From contig NZ_CP114606.1 of assembly GCF_033558715.1 (NCBI RefSeq), forward strand, positions 434,001 to 498,000: a stretch of 64,000 nucleotides of DNA, read 5' to 3'. Below, in pieces: positions 27,950 to 37,361 of this stretch (within the stretch, counting starts at the first letter, position 1; every line of letters starts with the position of its first letter). Source of the DNA: Acinetobacter sp. YWS30-1 (GTDB lineage: Bacteria; Pseudomonadota; Gammaproteobacteria; Pseudomonadales; Moraxellaceae). The translations under genes were made by a program, and so were the position numbers. The notes beneath the pieces are model-generated. The model saw only the letters and a program-made list of their open reading frames with translations. It searched no databases and had not been told where the DNA came from.

Positions 27950-29542
27950 ATGAGTTTTAAAGATGAGTTAGCGGCACAGGTCGCTCAGCGACGTACATTC
28001 GCCATTATTTCCCACCCCGATGCCGGTAAAACCACCATGACAGAAAAACTGCTGTTATGGGGTCAGGCCATTCAGGTTGCAGGTATGGTGAAAAGCCGTA
28101 AATCGGATCGTGCAGCCACTTCTGACTGGATGGAAATGGAAAAAGAGCGTGGGATTTCGATCACCACGTCCGTCATGCAGTTCCCGTTCAAGGACAAGAT
28201 GATTAACCTGCTCGATACCCCGGGACATGAAGATTTCTCGGAAGATACTTACCGTACCCTCACTGCGGTAGACTCAGCGCTGATGGTGATTGACGGTGCA
28301 AAAGGTGTCGAGGAACGTACCATTAAATTGATGGAAGTGTGTCGTATGCGTGACACCCCCATCATTTCTTTCGTCAACAAAATGGACCGTGAAATCCGTG
28401 AGCCTTTAGAGCTGCTGGATGAAATTGAAAATGTCCTGAAAATTAAATGTGTGCCGATTACCTGGCCACTCGGTACAGGACGTGACTTTGCAGGTGTCTA
28501 TAACCTGCTCGAAGAAAAGTTCTATGTCTATAAAGCCGGTTTTGGTTCAGTGATTACTGATATCGAAGTTCGTGATGGCTATGATCATGCAGACTTACGT
28601 GAAAAAGTCGGAGAGCTGGCTTGGGCTGCGTTTGAAGAATCGTTGGAACTGGTACAAATGGCGAATGAGCCATTAGATCGTGAAGAATTCCTGGCAGGCC
28701 GTCAAACTCCAGTGCTGTTCGGTACTGCTTTGGGGAACTTCGGTGTCGACCATGTTCTGGATACATTTAGCGAATATGCACCGCCTCCAAAAGCGCATCC
28801 AACTCAAGACCGTAAAGTAGAGGCGGATGAAGAAGGTTTCACAGGCTTTATCTTCAAGATTCAGGCCAATATGGACCCGAAGCACCGTGACCGTATTGCT
28901 TTCATGCGAATCTGTTCAGGTAAGTATGAAAAAGGCATGAAAATGAAGCATGTGCGTATCGATAAAGATATCCGCATTAGTGATGCCTTGACCTTCCTGG
29001 CCGGTGACCGTCAGCATCTGGAAGAAGCATGGCCGGGCGATATTATTGGTCTGCATAACCACGGTACCATCCAGATCGGTGATACCTTCACTTCAGGTGA
29101 AAAACTGCAATTTACTGGTATTCCGCACTTTGCACCGGAAATGTTCCGCCGTGTCCGTCTGAAAGATCCATTGAAGTCAAAACAGCTGCAAAAAGGTCTG
29201 AAAGAGCTGTCTGAAGAAGGTGCAACTCAGGTCTTTATGCCACAAAACAGCAATGACCTGATTGTCGGTGCTGTGGGTGTGTTGCAGTTCGAGGTGGTAG
29301 CGTATCGTCTGAAAGAAGAGTACAAGGTGGACTGTATTTATGAGCCAGTGAGCATCAATACAGTACGTTGGGTATCTTGTGAAGATGAGAAAAAATTTAA
29401 CGAATTCAAGAAAAAAGCCCATGACCAGTTATCTGTAGATGGTGGTGGTCACTTGACTTATCTTGCACCAAGCCGGGTGAATTTACAGCTGATGCAAGAA
29501 CGTTATCCAGATATCGTATTCCGTAATACACGCGAACACTAA
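27950..29542 (+). CDS. prfC: Peptide chain release factor 3
   Basis: GTPase that recycles RF1 and RF2 after peptide release and contributes to post-peptidyl-transfer quality control. The 530-residue product is typical. The G domain is visible: P-loop [15 protein letters not shown] at about 20-34, [11 protein letters not shown] (G3), and FVNKMDRE (G4), followed by the RF3-type domain II and III. A candidate extended -10 (TGCTACAAT) lies near 27880. A small terminator follows the stop. Confidence 0.97.
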   Translation: MSFKDELAAQVAQRRTFAIISHPDAGKTTMTEKLLLWGQAIQVAGMVKSRKSDRAATSDWMEMEKERGISITTSVMQFPFKDKMINLLDTPGHEDFSEDTYRTLTAVDSALMVIDGAKGVEERTIKLMEVCRMRDTPIISFVNKMDREIREPLELLDEIENVLKIKCVPITWPLGTGRDFAGVYNLLEEKFYVYKAGFGSVITDIEVRDGYDHADLREKVGELAWAAFEESLELVQMANEPLDREEFLAGRQTPVLFGTALGNFGVDHVLDTFSEYAPPPKAHPTQDRKVEADEEGFTGFIFKIQANMDPKHRDRIAFMRICSGKYEKGMKMKHVRIDKDIRISDALTFLAGDRQHLEEAWPGDIIGLHNHGTIQIGDTFTSGEKLQFTGIPHFAPEMFRRVRLKDPLKSKQLQKGLKELSEEGATQVFMPQNSNDLIVGAVGVLQFEVVAYRLKEEYKVDCIYEPVSINTVRWVSCEDEKKFNEFKKKAHDQLSVDGGGHLTYLAPSRVNLQLMQERYPDIVFRNTREH

Positions 29543-29564
29543 GCCTTCAGGCTTGGAAAATGTT

Positions 29565-29595
29565 AAACAGCTTCTCCGGAAGCTGTTTTATTTTG
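29565..29595 (+). terminator. Terminator of prfC
   Basis: AAACAGCTTC and GAAGCTGTTT arms around TCCG, followed by TATTTTG; a smaller AAGCC/GGCTT hairpin sits just before it. Confidence 0.75.
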
Positions 29596-29637
29596 TGCTA
29601 CATTTAAACCACTCATTACTTATATCTCTAAAAAATC

Positions 29638-30465
29638 ATGAAGTTTAGTAAGGAAATCCTGCTCGGTTCAGTCATTGGCTGTAGTTTGTTACTTGGAGCA
29701 TGTGATAAAAATGAAAAAAAACAGCCAGCGACAGAACAAAAAAAATCTGCAGCAGTCACCCCTGAAGAAAAAGCCAAATTTTTGCCTTACCTGAATATTC
29801 AGGAGAAATCGGCCGATATTGCCTTGCCATTTTGTGAGACCAAAAACTGTATTAATCTGGATATTCAGACCTTAAAGACAGCCGATTCCTGGCTAAACCA
29901 GTCTATTGAAAAGCAGCAGGCGAAAGTGATTCAGGATCAAATTGGCCTAAAGCAGGATATGAGCCTGCAGCAGGCGGTTAATGCCTATGTAAAAAAATCA
30001 GATGCCTGGCAAGCCCAGCTCAAACTGAACAAGGCCTATGAGTTATCGCTGTATACCCGCATTCCTTATCAGCGTAATCAATTTGTGTTAATGCAAATTG
30101 GGGTAGACAGCACACAGGAAAATATCCGTGTCAATGAACGCTATTATTTTTTTGTGGCTGACCGGCTGCAGCAAAAAATACTCAGTCCTCTGGATATTAT
30201 CAATCCTGAACAGCAGTTGCAGATGGACCAAATTGTGCAGCAGGCTTACCAAAAATGGTTAAAGGACAATAATGCGGAAGTCCAGCAGAAAGCTCCAAAA
30301 AAACTGTATTGGGGGCAGGCGGACTGGTTCTTTGATCAGGAAGGAATTGGTCTACATTATCGGAGTCAGGAAATTAGCAAAGATGCCAAACAACTGGACA
30401 TCTATTTAACCAAAGAACAAACACAACAAGTCTTGAAAGTGGATATTTATCAGAATATGTTCTAA
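29638..30465 (+). CDS. Lipoprotein of unknown function, paralogue of the next gene
   Basis: Lipoprotein of 275 residues with signal peptide and lipobox LLGAC (mature start near Cys22), then a Lys/Glu/Gln-rich linker. The folded part begins with ALPFCETKNCINLDI, which matches ALPECEGKNCPEISI in the next gene's product: same two cysteines, same spacing, followed by a similar LK helix. This suggests a tandem duplication. I see no DUF3298 signature in the C-terminal half here. Probably outer-membrane anchored; role unknown. The next gene follows after 49 bases. Confidence 0.65.
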   Translation: MKFSKEILLGSVIGCSLLLGACDKNEKKQPATEQKKSAAVTPEEKAKFLPYLNIQEKSADIALPFCETKNCINLDIQTLKTADSWLNQSIEKQQAKVIQDQIGLKQDMSLQQAVNAYVKKSDAWQAQLKLNKAYELSLYTRIPYQRNQFVLMQIGVDSTQENIRVNERYYFFVADRLQQKILSPLDIINPEQQLQMDQIVQQAYQKWLKDNNAEVQQKAPKKLYWGQADWFFDQEGIGLHYRSQEISKDAKQLDIYLTKEQTQQVLKVDIYQNMF

Positions 30466-30514
30466 CAGGTAGGTCCTGCAAGGATAAATGATGATGTTGA
30501 ATAAAGGTTAATGC

Positions 30515-31477
30515 ATGTCAAATTATAAGAATGTTTTATGTCTGTCAGTATTGGCATCAGCAGTTTTGCTGAGTGCCTGCCAGCCTAAGGAAAGAGAGCC
30601 GAAAGAACCTGCTGCACCTGAAGTGGTACAGGCTCAGCCTGAAGTGCTGAAGCTGAGCGGTGATACTGAGAAGCTGAAACTGGCCTTGCCTGAATGTGAA
30701 GGAAAAAACTGTCCTGAGATTTCTATTGAGCGATTGAAAAGCAATCAGTCATTTATTGATGAATGGATAGATCAGCAGATTCTGCAGCAGCTACAGGGTA
30801 TTTTGTCTATTGATGCGATCGAACCGGCGAAAGCATCGGCTGCCAGTGAAGCTGAAGCCGCTGCTTCCGAACCGCAAACTGCATTAGCCAATGTCCAAAC
30901 TCCGAAACAGCAGCTTGAACAGCAGATTCAGCCGCATATGCAGACTTTCCTGAATCTGGATAAGGAGTTGAAAGCACTCAGTGCCAGCCATAGTATCAGC
31001 CTGATGATCAAACCGAGAATTCTGCAGTCTGGTGATCCACTCGCGACTGTGGTCTTAAACAGTACCCATTATCTGGGTGGTGCGCATGGCGCTTCTGCTC
31101 AAACCTACTACAATTTTGATCTTGAGCAGAAAAAGCTGATTAAGCTGGACGATATCATTCTGCCTAAACAAAAGGCTCAGCTCGAAGCCAAAGCTTATGA
31201 GGCTTTTAAAACCTGGGTGATGGAATCTAAACTGGCCAATGATGTAGCCGAATATGAACAGGCCTGGAAATTCAAACTGACGGATAATTTCTATCTGTCT
31301 AAACAGGGACTGGCGCTGCAATATGCTGAATATGAGATTGGTCCTTATGTGGTCGGTTTGCCACGTCTGGTCATTCCTTATGAACAGTTGAATGGCATTT
31401 TGAAACCTGAATATCTGCCTCAAACAGAGAACGCTGCTTCAGAAGCCGAGCCTGCAACTCCTGCCAAAGCACGCTGA
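30515..31477 (+). CDS. DUF3298/RsiV-like lipoprotein
   Basis: Lipoprotein of 320 residues (lipobox LLSAC, Cys22). A short conserved N-terminal module with the CEGKNC pair is followed by an Ala/Glu/Ser-rich low-complexity insert (about residues 105-130), then a C-terminal domain with YLGGAHGASAQTYYNFDLE and FYLSKQGLALQYAEYEIGPYVVG. The latter is the typical DUF3298/RsiV-type pattern (lysozyme-binding anti-sigma relatives in Firmicutes; unknown function in Gram-negatives). A second Ala/Glu-rich patch forms the C terminus. Its stop overlaps the start of the next gene (TGATG). Confidence 0.75.
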   Translation: MSNYKNVLCLSVLASAVLLSACQPKEREPKEPAAPEVVQAQPEVLKLSGDTEKLKLALPECEGKNCPEISIERLKSNQSFIDEWIDQQILQQLQGILSIDAIEPAKASAASEAEAAASEPQTALANVQTPKQQLEQQIQPHMQTFLNLDKELKALSASHSISLMIKPRILQSGDPLATVVLNSTHYLGGAHGASAQTYYNFDLEQKKLIKLDDIILPKQKAQLEAKAYEAFKTWVMESKLANDVAEYEQAWKFKLTDNFYLSKQGLALQYAEYEIGPYVVGLPRLVIPYEQLNGILKPEYLPQTENAASEAEPATPAKAR

Positions 31478-32295
31478 TGGTTTCGTTATTTGATACCCAT
31501 ACCCATTTTGATGTTCCCGATTTTGATCATGATCGGGAACAGCTGGCTTATGCATCCAAAGCAGCAGGGGTGGAGCATCTGGTCTTAATTGGTTTTTTAC
31601 AGAGCCGGTTTAAGGATTTATTGCAGACGCATCATTTTATTAATGAGTTGGCCAATGCACCACAAAGCCATCTGGCACCCGGCCTGCATCCATTCTATAT
31701 TGAGCAGCATCAACTAGAGCATTTACAGGATCTGGAGCAGTTATTAAACACAGAGCCTTGTATTGCGATTGGTGAAATTGGCTTGGATACTTTTGATAAG
31801 CGGCATAAACAGCCGGAACTTTTTCAGAAACAGAAGGATTTTTTTGCTGCACAGCTGGAACTGGCGCAGCAGTTTGATAAACCTGTGTTACTGCATATCC
31901 GTAAATCCCATGCCGATGTTTTACAGATTCTAAAACAGCATCGGTTTAAGCAAGGTGGTATTGCCCATGCCTTTGGTGGCGGGATTGAAGAGGCGAAAGC
32001 CTTTATTAAACTGGGCTTTAAGCTTGGAATAACAGGGCAAATTACCAATCCGAATGCCAAAAAACTGCATCAGGTGGTACAGCAGGTAGGACCGGAACAT
32101 CTGGTACTTGAAACCGATTGTCCGGACATGACGCCCTTATGTTGCCAGCATTCGACAGAACAGCGGACTCGCAATACGCCTGCCAATCTGCCTTATGTTT
32201 TGCAAGGCTTGGCCAAGAGTCTGCATATGGATCAGGATGAACTGGCACAGCAGCTCTGGAAAAACACCCATCAGGCTTTACATCTGGCGATCTAA
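31477..32295 (+). CDS. TatD-family metal-dependent hydrolase
   Basis: TIM-barrel hydrolase of 272 residues, of the family that includes TatD, YcfH and YjjV with DNase or D-aminoacyl-tRNA-related activities. Metal ligands are evident: THTHFDVPDFD at the start (HxH), EIGLDTFDK near residue 98, HIRKSH near 145, HAFGGG near 170, and LETDCPDM near 210. It overlaps the upstream lipoprotein stop codon by one base (TGATG), so the two are translationally coupled. The exact subfamily is uncertain. Confidence 0.88.
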   Translation: MVSLFDTHTHFDVPDFDHDREQLAYASKAAGVEHLVLIGFLQSRFKDLLQTHHFINELANAPQSHLAPGLHPFYIEQHQLEHLQDLEQLLNTEPCIAIGEIGLDTFDKRHKQPELFQKQKDFFAAQLELAQQFDKPVLLHIRKSHADVLQILKQHRFKQGGIAHAFGGGIEEAKAFIKLGFKLGITGQITNPNAKKLHQVVQQVGPEHLVLETDCPDMTPLCCQHSTEQRTRNTPANLPYVLQGLAKSLHMDQDELAQQLWKNTHQALHLAI

Positions 32296-32423
32296 GATAA
32301 AACCCTACATCGGTCGGAAAGCGTATTTCAATGTATGATCCAGTGAAAAAAGGTGCATTATGCAATTTCTAAAATGCTTTAGACTTGGCATCATGCATAT
32401 AAATTATTTTGAGTGAGATTCAC

Positions 32424-33230
32424 ATGGCACAAGGACTATTGGCGGGTAAGCGCTTCTTGATCGCAGGTATTGCAAGTAAATTATCAATTGCTTTTGGTAT
32501 TGCTCAGGCATTACATCGTGAAGGTGCAGAACTCGCTTTTACTTATCCAAATGAAAAGCTGAAAAAACGTGTAGATGATTTTGCTGCACAATTCGGTTCG
32601 GAATTGGTTTTTCCTTGTGATGTGGCCGTAGATGCTGAAATTGACAATGCATTTGCAGAACTGGCAAAACACTGGGATGGTCTGGATGGTGTCGTACATT
32701 CAATCGGTTTTGCACCAGCACATACCCTAGATGGTGATTTTACTGATGTGACTGACCGTGAAGGTTTCAAGATTGCCCATGATATCAGTGCTTACAGCTT
32801 TATCGCGATGGCACGCGCTGCGAAGCCATTACTGACTGCACGCCAAGGCTGCCTGTTAACGCTGACTTACCAAGGTTCTGAACGCGTGATGCCAAACTAC
32901 AACGTGATGGGTCTGGCGAAAGCCTCTTTAGAAGCAGGTGTACGTTACCTGGCATCTAGCCTGGGTGCAGAAGGTATCCGTGTGAATGCCATCTCAGCTG
33001 GTCCAATCCGTACATTGGCAGCATCTGGCATTAAATCATTCCGTAAAATGCTGGATCTGAATGAAAAAGTGGCTCCACTAAAACGCAATGTGACCATTGA
33101 AGATGTCGGTAATGCAGCATTGTTCCTGTGCTCACCATGGGCGAACGGGATTACTGGTGAAATCATGTATGTCGATGCTGGTTATAATACAGTGGGCATG
33201 AGTGCTGAACTGATGCTGGATGCAGAATAA
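32424..33230 (+). CDS. fabI: Enoyl-[acyl-carrier-protein] reductase [NADH]
   Basis: Last reductive step of each fatty acid elongation cycle and the target of triclosan. The 268-residue product (start ATG 32424; the TTG at 32409 is only in-frame) follows E. coli FabI closely: nucleotide-binding [14 protein letters not shown], catalytic Tyr and Lys in [20 protein letters not shown], and [12 protein letters not shown]. The SIGF segment that contains the residue most often altered in triclosan-resistant strains (E. coli Gly93) is wild-type. Flanked by its own terminator. Confidence 0.97.
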   Translation: MAQGLLAGKRFLIAGIASKLSIAFGIAQALHREGAELAFTYPNEKLKKRVDDFAAQFGSELVFPCDVAVDAEIDNAFAELAKHWDGLDGVVHSIGFAPAHTLDGDFTDVTDREGFKIAHDISAYSFIAMARAAKPLLTARQGCLLTLTYQGSERVMPNYNVMGLAKASLEAGVRYLASSLGAEGIRVNAISAGPIRTLAASGIKSFRKMLDLNEKVAPLKRNVTIEDVGNAALFLCSPWANGITGEIMYVDAGYNTVGMSAELMLDAE

Positions 33231-33260
33231 GTCTCTTTAAGAGATTAATTCTCAGCAGAG

Positions 33261-33289
33261 AAAAACCCTCAAGTTTTTGAGGGTTTTTT
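33261..33289 (+). terminator. Terminator of fabI
   Basis: AAAAACCCTCAA and TTGAGGGTTTTTT arms around GTTT. Confidence 0.92.
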
Positions 33290-33419
33290 ATTTTTAACTC
33301 TAATTGTTAATGATGTAAGTCTGATGACAAGTGATACAAGAATTTGGATCAAAATAATTTATCTTTCAGGACTTTCCCACTAAGATGCTTAATATAAAAA
33401 CAATACAGGACAATTAAGG

Positions 33420-33818
33420 ATGTTTAAAAATTTTTTAATCAGCATGATTTTTGTGATGGGAACTGTGGGGATCACCACGTCGGGCATGGCAGCAGACAAT
33501 CACTATCATGACAATATGCATGAACTTGACCATCATTTAAAAAATTTCAAATCTGCCAAGGATAGCAAAGAAGCGCGGGCAGCATTGCAAGGCATGCAAA
33601 AATCTGTGGAAGTCTGCCAGAAAAATTTACCCTCAGGTCTACAAAAGCTAAAATCCAAAGATGCAAAAATTACGGCTTATCAGGGATTGTTAACTGACTT
33701 ATTGAAAGAGATTAAACAAGCTGAGCAACTTGTTGCAGCCAATCAGCTAGCCAAAGCACAAACATTGACAGGGAAAATGGATCAGATTAAAAAGCAGGGG
33801 CATCAAGCCTTTAAATAA
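33420..33818 (+). CDS. Cytochrome b562-like periplasmic protein
   Basis: Periplasmic four-helix protein of 132 residues with a signal peptide cleaved after GMA. The mature part aligns by eye with cytochrome b562: the Met heme ligand lies in DNMHELDHHLK, early in helix 1, and the His ligand in GHQAFK at the very C terminus, both at the expected ends. Between them are the helical pattern and Lys/Gln-rich sequence of the family. Heme binding and an electron-shuttling role are inferred; the physiological partner is unknown. Confidence 0.78.
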   Translation: MFKNFLISMIFVMGTVGITTSGMAADNHYHDNMHELDHHLKNFKSAKDSKEARAALQGMQKSVEVCQKNLPSGLQKLKSKDAKITAYQGLLTDLLKEIKQAEQLVAANQLAKAQTLTGKMDQIKKQGHQAFK

Positions 33819-33823
33819 GCCAT

Positions 33824-33851
33824 AAAAAAGACCGCAATTGCGGTCTTTTTT
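33824..33851. terminator. Bidirectional terminator, cytochrome b562 / secB
   Basis: Near-perfect palindrome with AAAAAAGACCGCAA and TTGCGGTCTTTTTT arms between two convergent genes. Confidence 0.92.
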
Positions 33852-33869
33852 AACTTCAAGATCAAGTGA

Positions 33870-34328
33870 TTAAGCTTGACCTTCAACAGCAGCAGCTTGC
33901 GCACGTTGCATGTTCGCTTCAAATTCAGCATCGAAGTTGATTGGAGTAAGCAGCAATTGCGGGAAGCTACCTTTAGTGACCATATCATTCACCGCTTCAC
34001 GAAGGAACGGGAACAGAATGTTCGGGCAGTAAGCACCAAGAATGTATGGCAGACGCTCTTCTTCAACGCCATCAATCAGGAAAATCCCTGCTTGAGTCAC
34101 GTCAACGATAAACGCTGTATCACCTTCATTGGTTGCTTGAACCACAACTTTTAAAGCCACTTCAAAATGAGTCGGATCAATTTTTTCTGCAGAAGAAGAA
34201 AGGTTGATGTTTAACTCAGGTTGCCATTGCTTGGTAAAAACTTGTGCCCCAGGAACTTCAAAAGAAATATCTTTAGTGTAAATACGCTCTAATGCCAATT
34301 GTGGTTGAGCTTGTTGTTCTTCACTCAT
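33870..34328 (-). CDS. secB: SecB, protein-export chaperone
   Basis: Cytosolic tetrameric chaperone that keeps preproteins unfolded and delivers them to SecA. The 152-residue product shows the SecB core [16 protein letters not shown] near 15, the [15 protein letters not shown] strand, and the [20 protein letters not shown] motif. Last gene of a three-gene unit rhodanese-grxC-secB, an arrangement also seen in enterobacteria. Confidence 0.97.
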   Translation of the reverse strand: MSEEQQAQPQLALERIYTKDISFEVPGAQVFTKQWQPELNINLSSSAEKIDPTHFEVALKVVVQATNEGDTAFIVDVTQAGIFLIDGVEEERLPYILGAYCPNILFPFLREAVNDMVTKGSFPQLLLTPINFDAEFEANMQRAQAAAVEGQA

Positions 34329-34363
34329 TCTTTAATCCTTGATATGAGGTAGGTTTTAGTAAA

Positions 34364-34618
34364 TTAAGCCAATAATTCGTCTAGTTTGCCTTCACGCTCT
34401 AGGGCATAAAGTTGATCAAAACCGCCGATAAATTGTTCATTAATAAAAATCTGTGGCACGGTACGATGATTGGTGCGTTGCATCAATTCAAGACGCACTT
34501 CAGGGGCTTCATTCGATAAATTAATTTCTTTGAATGCAACACCTTTGCGCTCAAGGAGCTGTTTTGCACGGATACAATACGGACATACTGTCGTCGAATA
34601 GATAGTAACTTCAGCCAT
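34364..34618 (-). CDS. grxC: Glutaredoxin 3
   Basis: Glutathione-dependent thiol-disulfide oxidoreductase of 84 residues with the CPYC active site at residues 11-14 (TTVCPYCIRAK), cis-Pro in TVPQIFI, and the GGFDQL glutathione-binding segment. ATG 34618 is preceded by AGGAG at a good distance; the frame opens two codons further upstream at a TTG. Between a rhodanese gene and secB. Confidence 0.95.
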   Translation of the reverse strand: MAEVTIYSTTVCPYCIRAKQLLERKGVAFKEINLSNEAPEVRLELMQRTNHRTVPQIFINEQFIGGFDQLYALEREGKLDELLA

Positions 34619-34639
34619 GATCAATCTCCTGTTCGCAGA

Positions 34640-35047
34640 TTATTTGCTTTTCACCAAAGGTAAACCTTGAGCTTTCCAGTTTGTAATGCCGCCATCCAGA
34701 CGGTAGGCATCTGCATGACCTACCTGTTGAAGCGCAGAACCTGCAACTTGCCCAAGATTACAAATGAACACCAACGGGCGATCAGATGCTTTTAACTCAT
34801 CAACGTGTTTTGTAATTTGGCTGTATGGAATGTTACGGCTACCACTGATGTGACCTTCACGGAAGTCTTTGGCATCACGTAAATCAATCAGCATGGCATT
34901 TTTTGCTTTAACTAAAATTCCCAGCGATTGCGGAGAGATTTTGCGACCATTACGTTGACCTTCGATGATGAAGAAGACAACCACGAGTACCGCGAGTGTT
35001 CCAAACAAGAAGGGGTGATTCCCCATAAACTCGAACCAACGTTCCAC
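34640..35047 (-). CDS. Membrane-anchored rhodanese-like protein (YibN type)
   Basis: 135 residues: an N-terminal transmembrane segment (about 14-29, FLFGTLAVLVVVFFII) followed by a single rhodanese domain (LIDLRDAKDFREGHISGSRNIPYS, then FICNLGQVAGSALQQVG with the presumed catalytic Cys, and YRLDGGITNWKAQGLP). It matches E. coli YibN in size, topology and position next to grxC and secB. YibN has been linked to membrane protein insertion and sulfur transfer; the function here is inferred. First gene of the unit. Confidence 0.88.
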   Translation of the reverse strand: MERWFEFMGNHPFLFGTLAVLVVVFFIIEGQRNGRKISPQSLGILVKAKNAMLIDLRDAKDFREGHISGSRNIPYSQITKHVDELKASDRPLVFICNLGQVAGSALQQVGHADAYRLDGGITNWKAQGLPLVKSK

Positions 35048-35140
35048 AATTCACCTAATTACAATTTTAAAATTGCCAAGAGTATAGCTCATAAATATGG
35101 TGATCAAAATCACCGCTTCAAGGGCTAAGCCTTAAGAAAA

Positions 35141-36199
35141 TTAATTTTTTTGCTGCGCTTCGTTAATTTCGCCGATTAAACGTAAATAGCTTTCCAGCCG
35201 GCGCGGCAAAATTTCCCCTGTTGATGCTGCCTGACGTAAGGCACACTGCTTTTCATGCTTATGTGTGCAGTTACGGAACTGGCAGTGACCGAGCAAGTTT
35301 TCAATTTCCGGAAAACCACTTTGGACTTTATCCAAGGTCAGATGCCAGAGACCAAATTCACGAATCCCTGGTGAGTCGATGAGAGCAGCGCCATCGCCAA
35401 AGGAAATCAGACGTGTGGAGGTCGTCGTATGCTGACCCAGTGCCGAGTTTTCAGAAATGACATTAGTTTTCTGTGCAGCATCCGGGACGATCGCATTAAT
35501 CAGCGTGCTTTTACCTACACCAGACTGACCGACAAACGCTACAGTTTCCTCATTCAGACGAGCGGATAGTTCTGTCAGATCGCCATCGGACTGGGTTTGC
35601 ATCACTTCATAACCCAAATCTTTATATTCTTTAAGCAGATCCAGAATTGGATCATTTTCCTTAAGCAAATCTGATTTATTCAGAACTAAAAGTGCTGGAA
35701 TCTCTGCATCTGCGCAAGCCACCAGATAACGGTCAATCAAACCCGGTGCTGGTTCAGGCAATGGCGCGAACACAATCACAATCAGGGAAATATTGGCGGC
35801 AACCGGTTTAACCTTGTGGTAACGGTCAGGACGGGTCAGCAAAGAAGTGCGCGGATGAATCGCTGTAATAATGCCGAGTCCGGTATTGGGATCAGCCTGC
35901 CATTTGACCCGGTCACCTGTTACCAGCAATTCCAGGTTAGTTCGGGTATGGCAGCGCCAGACACTCCCTAGTTCAATCGGCTTCCAGAATGGCTCAGGTT
36001 CACCTTCAGCCACGACCGGTTTTTCAGGATGCTGTTCAGGTACAGACAAGGCCTGGACTTCAAGCTGGCGGCCATAATGCTGCACGACCAGTCCTTCCAG
36101 GTCTTGAGAGGTATCGATCTCTTCCTGACGCGTTTTGTGCTGTTTTTGAATACGACGTTGTTGTTGTTCAGTTAAACGACGTTTACGTATTAAAGCCAT
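35141..36199 (-). CDS. rsgA: Ribosome small-subunit GTPase RsgA
   Basis: Circularly permuted GTPase that checks late 30S maturation around helix 44. The 352-residue product has a Lys/Arg/Gln-rich start (RKRRLTEQQQRRIQKQ), an OB domain, and GTPase motifs in permuted order: NKSD (G4) near 190, VGQSGVGKSTLIN (G1) near 232, DSPGIREFG (G3) near 283. A C-terminal zinc-binding region has Cys/His ligands in CQFRNCTHKHEKQC. Divergent from orn, as in enterobacteria. Confidence 0.96.
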   Translation of the reverse strand: MALIRKRRLTEQQQRRIQKQHKTRQEEIDTSQDLEGLVVQHYGRQLEVQALSVPEQHPEKPVVAEGEPEPFWKPIELGSVWRCHTRTNLELLVTGDRVKWQADPNTGLGIITAIHPRTSLLTRPDRYHKVKPVAANISLIVIVFAPLPEPAPGLIDRYLVACADAEIPALLVLNKSDLLKENDPILDLLKEYKDLGYEVMQTQSDGDLTELSARLNEETVAFVGQSGVGKSTLINAIVPDAAQKTNVISENSALGQHTTTSTRLISFGDGAALIDSPGIREFGLWHLTLDKVQSGFPEIENLLGHCQFRNCTHKHEKQCALRQAASTGEILPRRLESYLRLIGEINEAQQKN

Positions 36200-36324
36200 T
36201 CAAATCCTAAAAAAACCATGGGAGCGAGATGGCAAAAATAGCATGAAGCGGGGTGTCAGTTACAGCATCGACGTAATAAATTTGCTACTATAAATGTTTT
36301 ATAGCCTAATAAGATTGCACATTT

Positions 36325-36879
36325 ATGAGCAGCACCCCGGATAGCCGCCTGATTTGGATTGACCTGGAAATGACAGGTCTGGATACAGATAATGACCAGA
36401 TTATTGAAGTTGCCACGATTGTAACGGACGATAACCTAAATATTCTTGCCGAAGGGCCCGTGCTAGCTGTGCATCAATCTGACCGTATCCTGAATGCGAT
36501 GGACGAGTGGAATACTCGCCAGCATGGTCAGTCTGGCCTGATTGAGCGTGTACGCCGCAGTAAATTGACTGCTCAGGATGCAGAACGTGAAACGATTGAA
36601 TTCCTGAAAAAATGGGTCAATCCAAAAGTATCGCCGATGTGTGGTAACTCGATCTGTCAGGACCGTCGCTTTCTGCACCGTTTAATGCCTGAACTGGAAC
36701 AGTATTTCCATTACCGTAATCTAGACGTATCTTCAGTAAAAGAGCTGGCAAAACGCTGGCGCCCTGAAATCATGAGTGGTCTGAAGAAAAATGCTTCGCA
36801 TCTAGCGATGGATGATATCCGTGATTCGATTGCTGAACTGAAATATTATCGTGAATATTTCTTCATTATGAATAAATAA
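36325..36879 (+). CDS. orn: Oligoribonuclease
   Basis: 3'-5' exonuclease that finishes RNA decay by hydrolysing dinucleotides, including the pGpG product of c-di-GMP breakdown. 184 residues with DEDDh-exonuclease acidic residues in [14 protein letters not shown] near 11, [12 protein letters not shown] near 110 and [11 protein letters not shown] near 160. Family and start ([11 protein letters not shown]) are clear, although no strong Shine-Dalgarno is seen. Confidence 0.96.
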   Translation: MSSTPDSRLIWIDLEMTGLDTDNDQIIEVATIVTDDNLNILAEGPVLAVHQSDRILNAMDEWNTRQHGQSGLIERVRRSKLTAQDAERETIEFLKKWVNPKVSPMCGNSICQDRRFLHRLMPELEQYFHYRNLDVSSVKELAKRWRPEIMSGLKKNASHLAMDDIRDSIAELKYYREYFFIMNK

Positions 36880-36890
36880 TCCGAGCAAAT

Positions 36891-36916
36891 AAAAAAGAGG
36901 CGAAAGCTTCTTTTTT
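36891..36916. terminator. Bidirectional terminator after orn
   Basis: AAAAAAGAGGC and GCTTCTTTTTT arms with one mismatch around GAAA. Confidence 0.7.
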
Positions 36917-37163
36917 ATTGCTTGGCAGAAAGTTTCTTGTGATAAAAGTTTTCACTGCTTTCAAACAGTACCCAGGTCAGAAGCACCAGAGCAAGATGGG
37001 TTTGGGTTTCATATTGATCCAAGATAATCAAAGCAAATAATCCCAAAGTCAGGATACGGATCATGATACTGAGATAATAATTTTTCTGCTTTTTAAAGGT
37101 TAAACCGTAAAGATAGAGCAGGAACAGGAAAACCATCAGGGCAAAAAGGGCGTTAAATAGCAT
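36915..37163 (-). CDS. Small hydrophobic membrane protein, unknown function
   Basis: I do not recognise a family. 82 residues with a strongly hydrophobic N terminus (about 2-22), a Lys-rich loop (TFKKQKNYY), a second hydrophobic stretch (about 33-48, IRILTLGLFALIIL) and a third weaker one (about 55-68), ending in a Lys-rich tail. Probably a three-helix inner-membrane protein. It overlaps the terminator hairpin of orn. The good codon pattern makes a real gene likely. Confidence 0.6.
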   Translation of the reverse strand: MLFNALFALMVFLFLLYLYGLTFKKQKNYYLSIMIRILTLGLFALIILDQYETQTHLALVLLTWVLFESSENFYHKKLSAKQ

Positions 37164-37361
37164 GCTGATCTGGCTCCCTTTAGGACAATAATAATTGAAA
37201 TATTGTGAAGTTTATGATGGTTGTAATTTGATCGATTTTACGTGTGTTAACGATGGCACAAGAAAGCTTTTTTGACTGATTTTGTATCTGAATTTTAGTG
37301 GCAGTAAAGTGTCCATGATTTTGCTAAAATGCTCTGGTGTTTTTCTTGCTATTGATGACCT

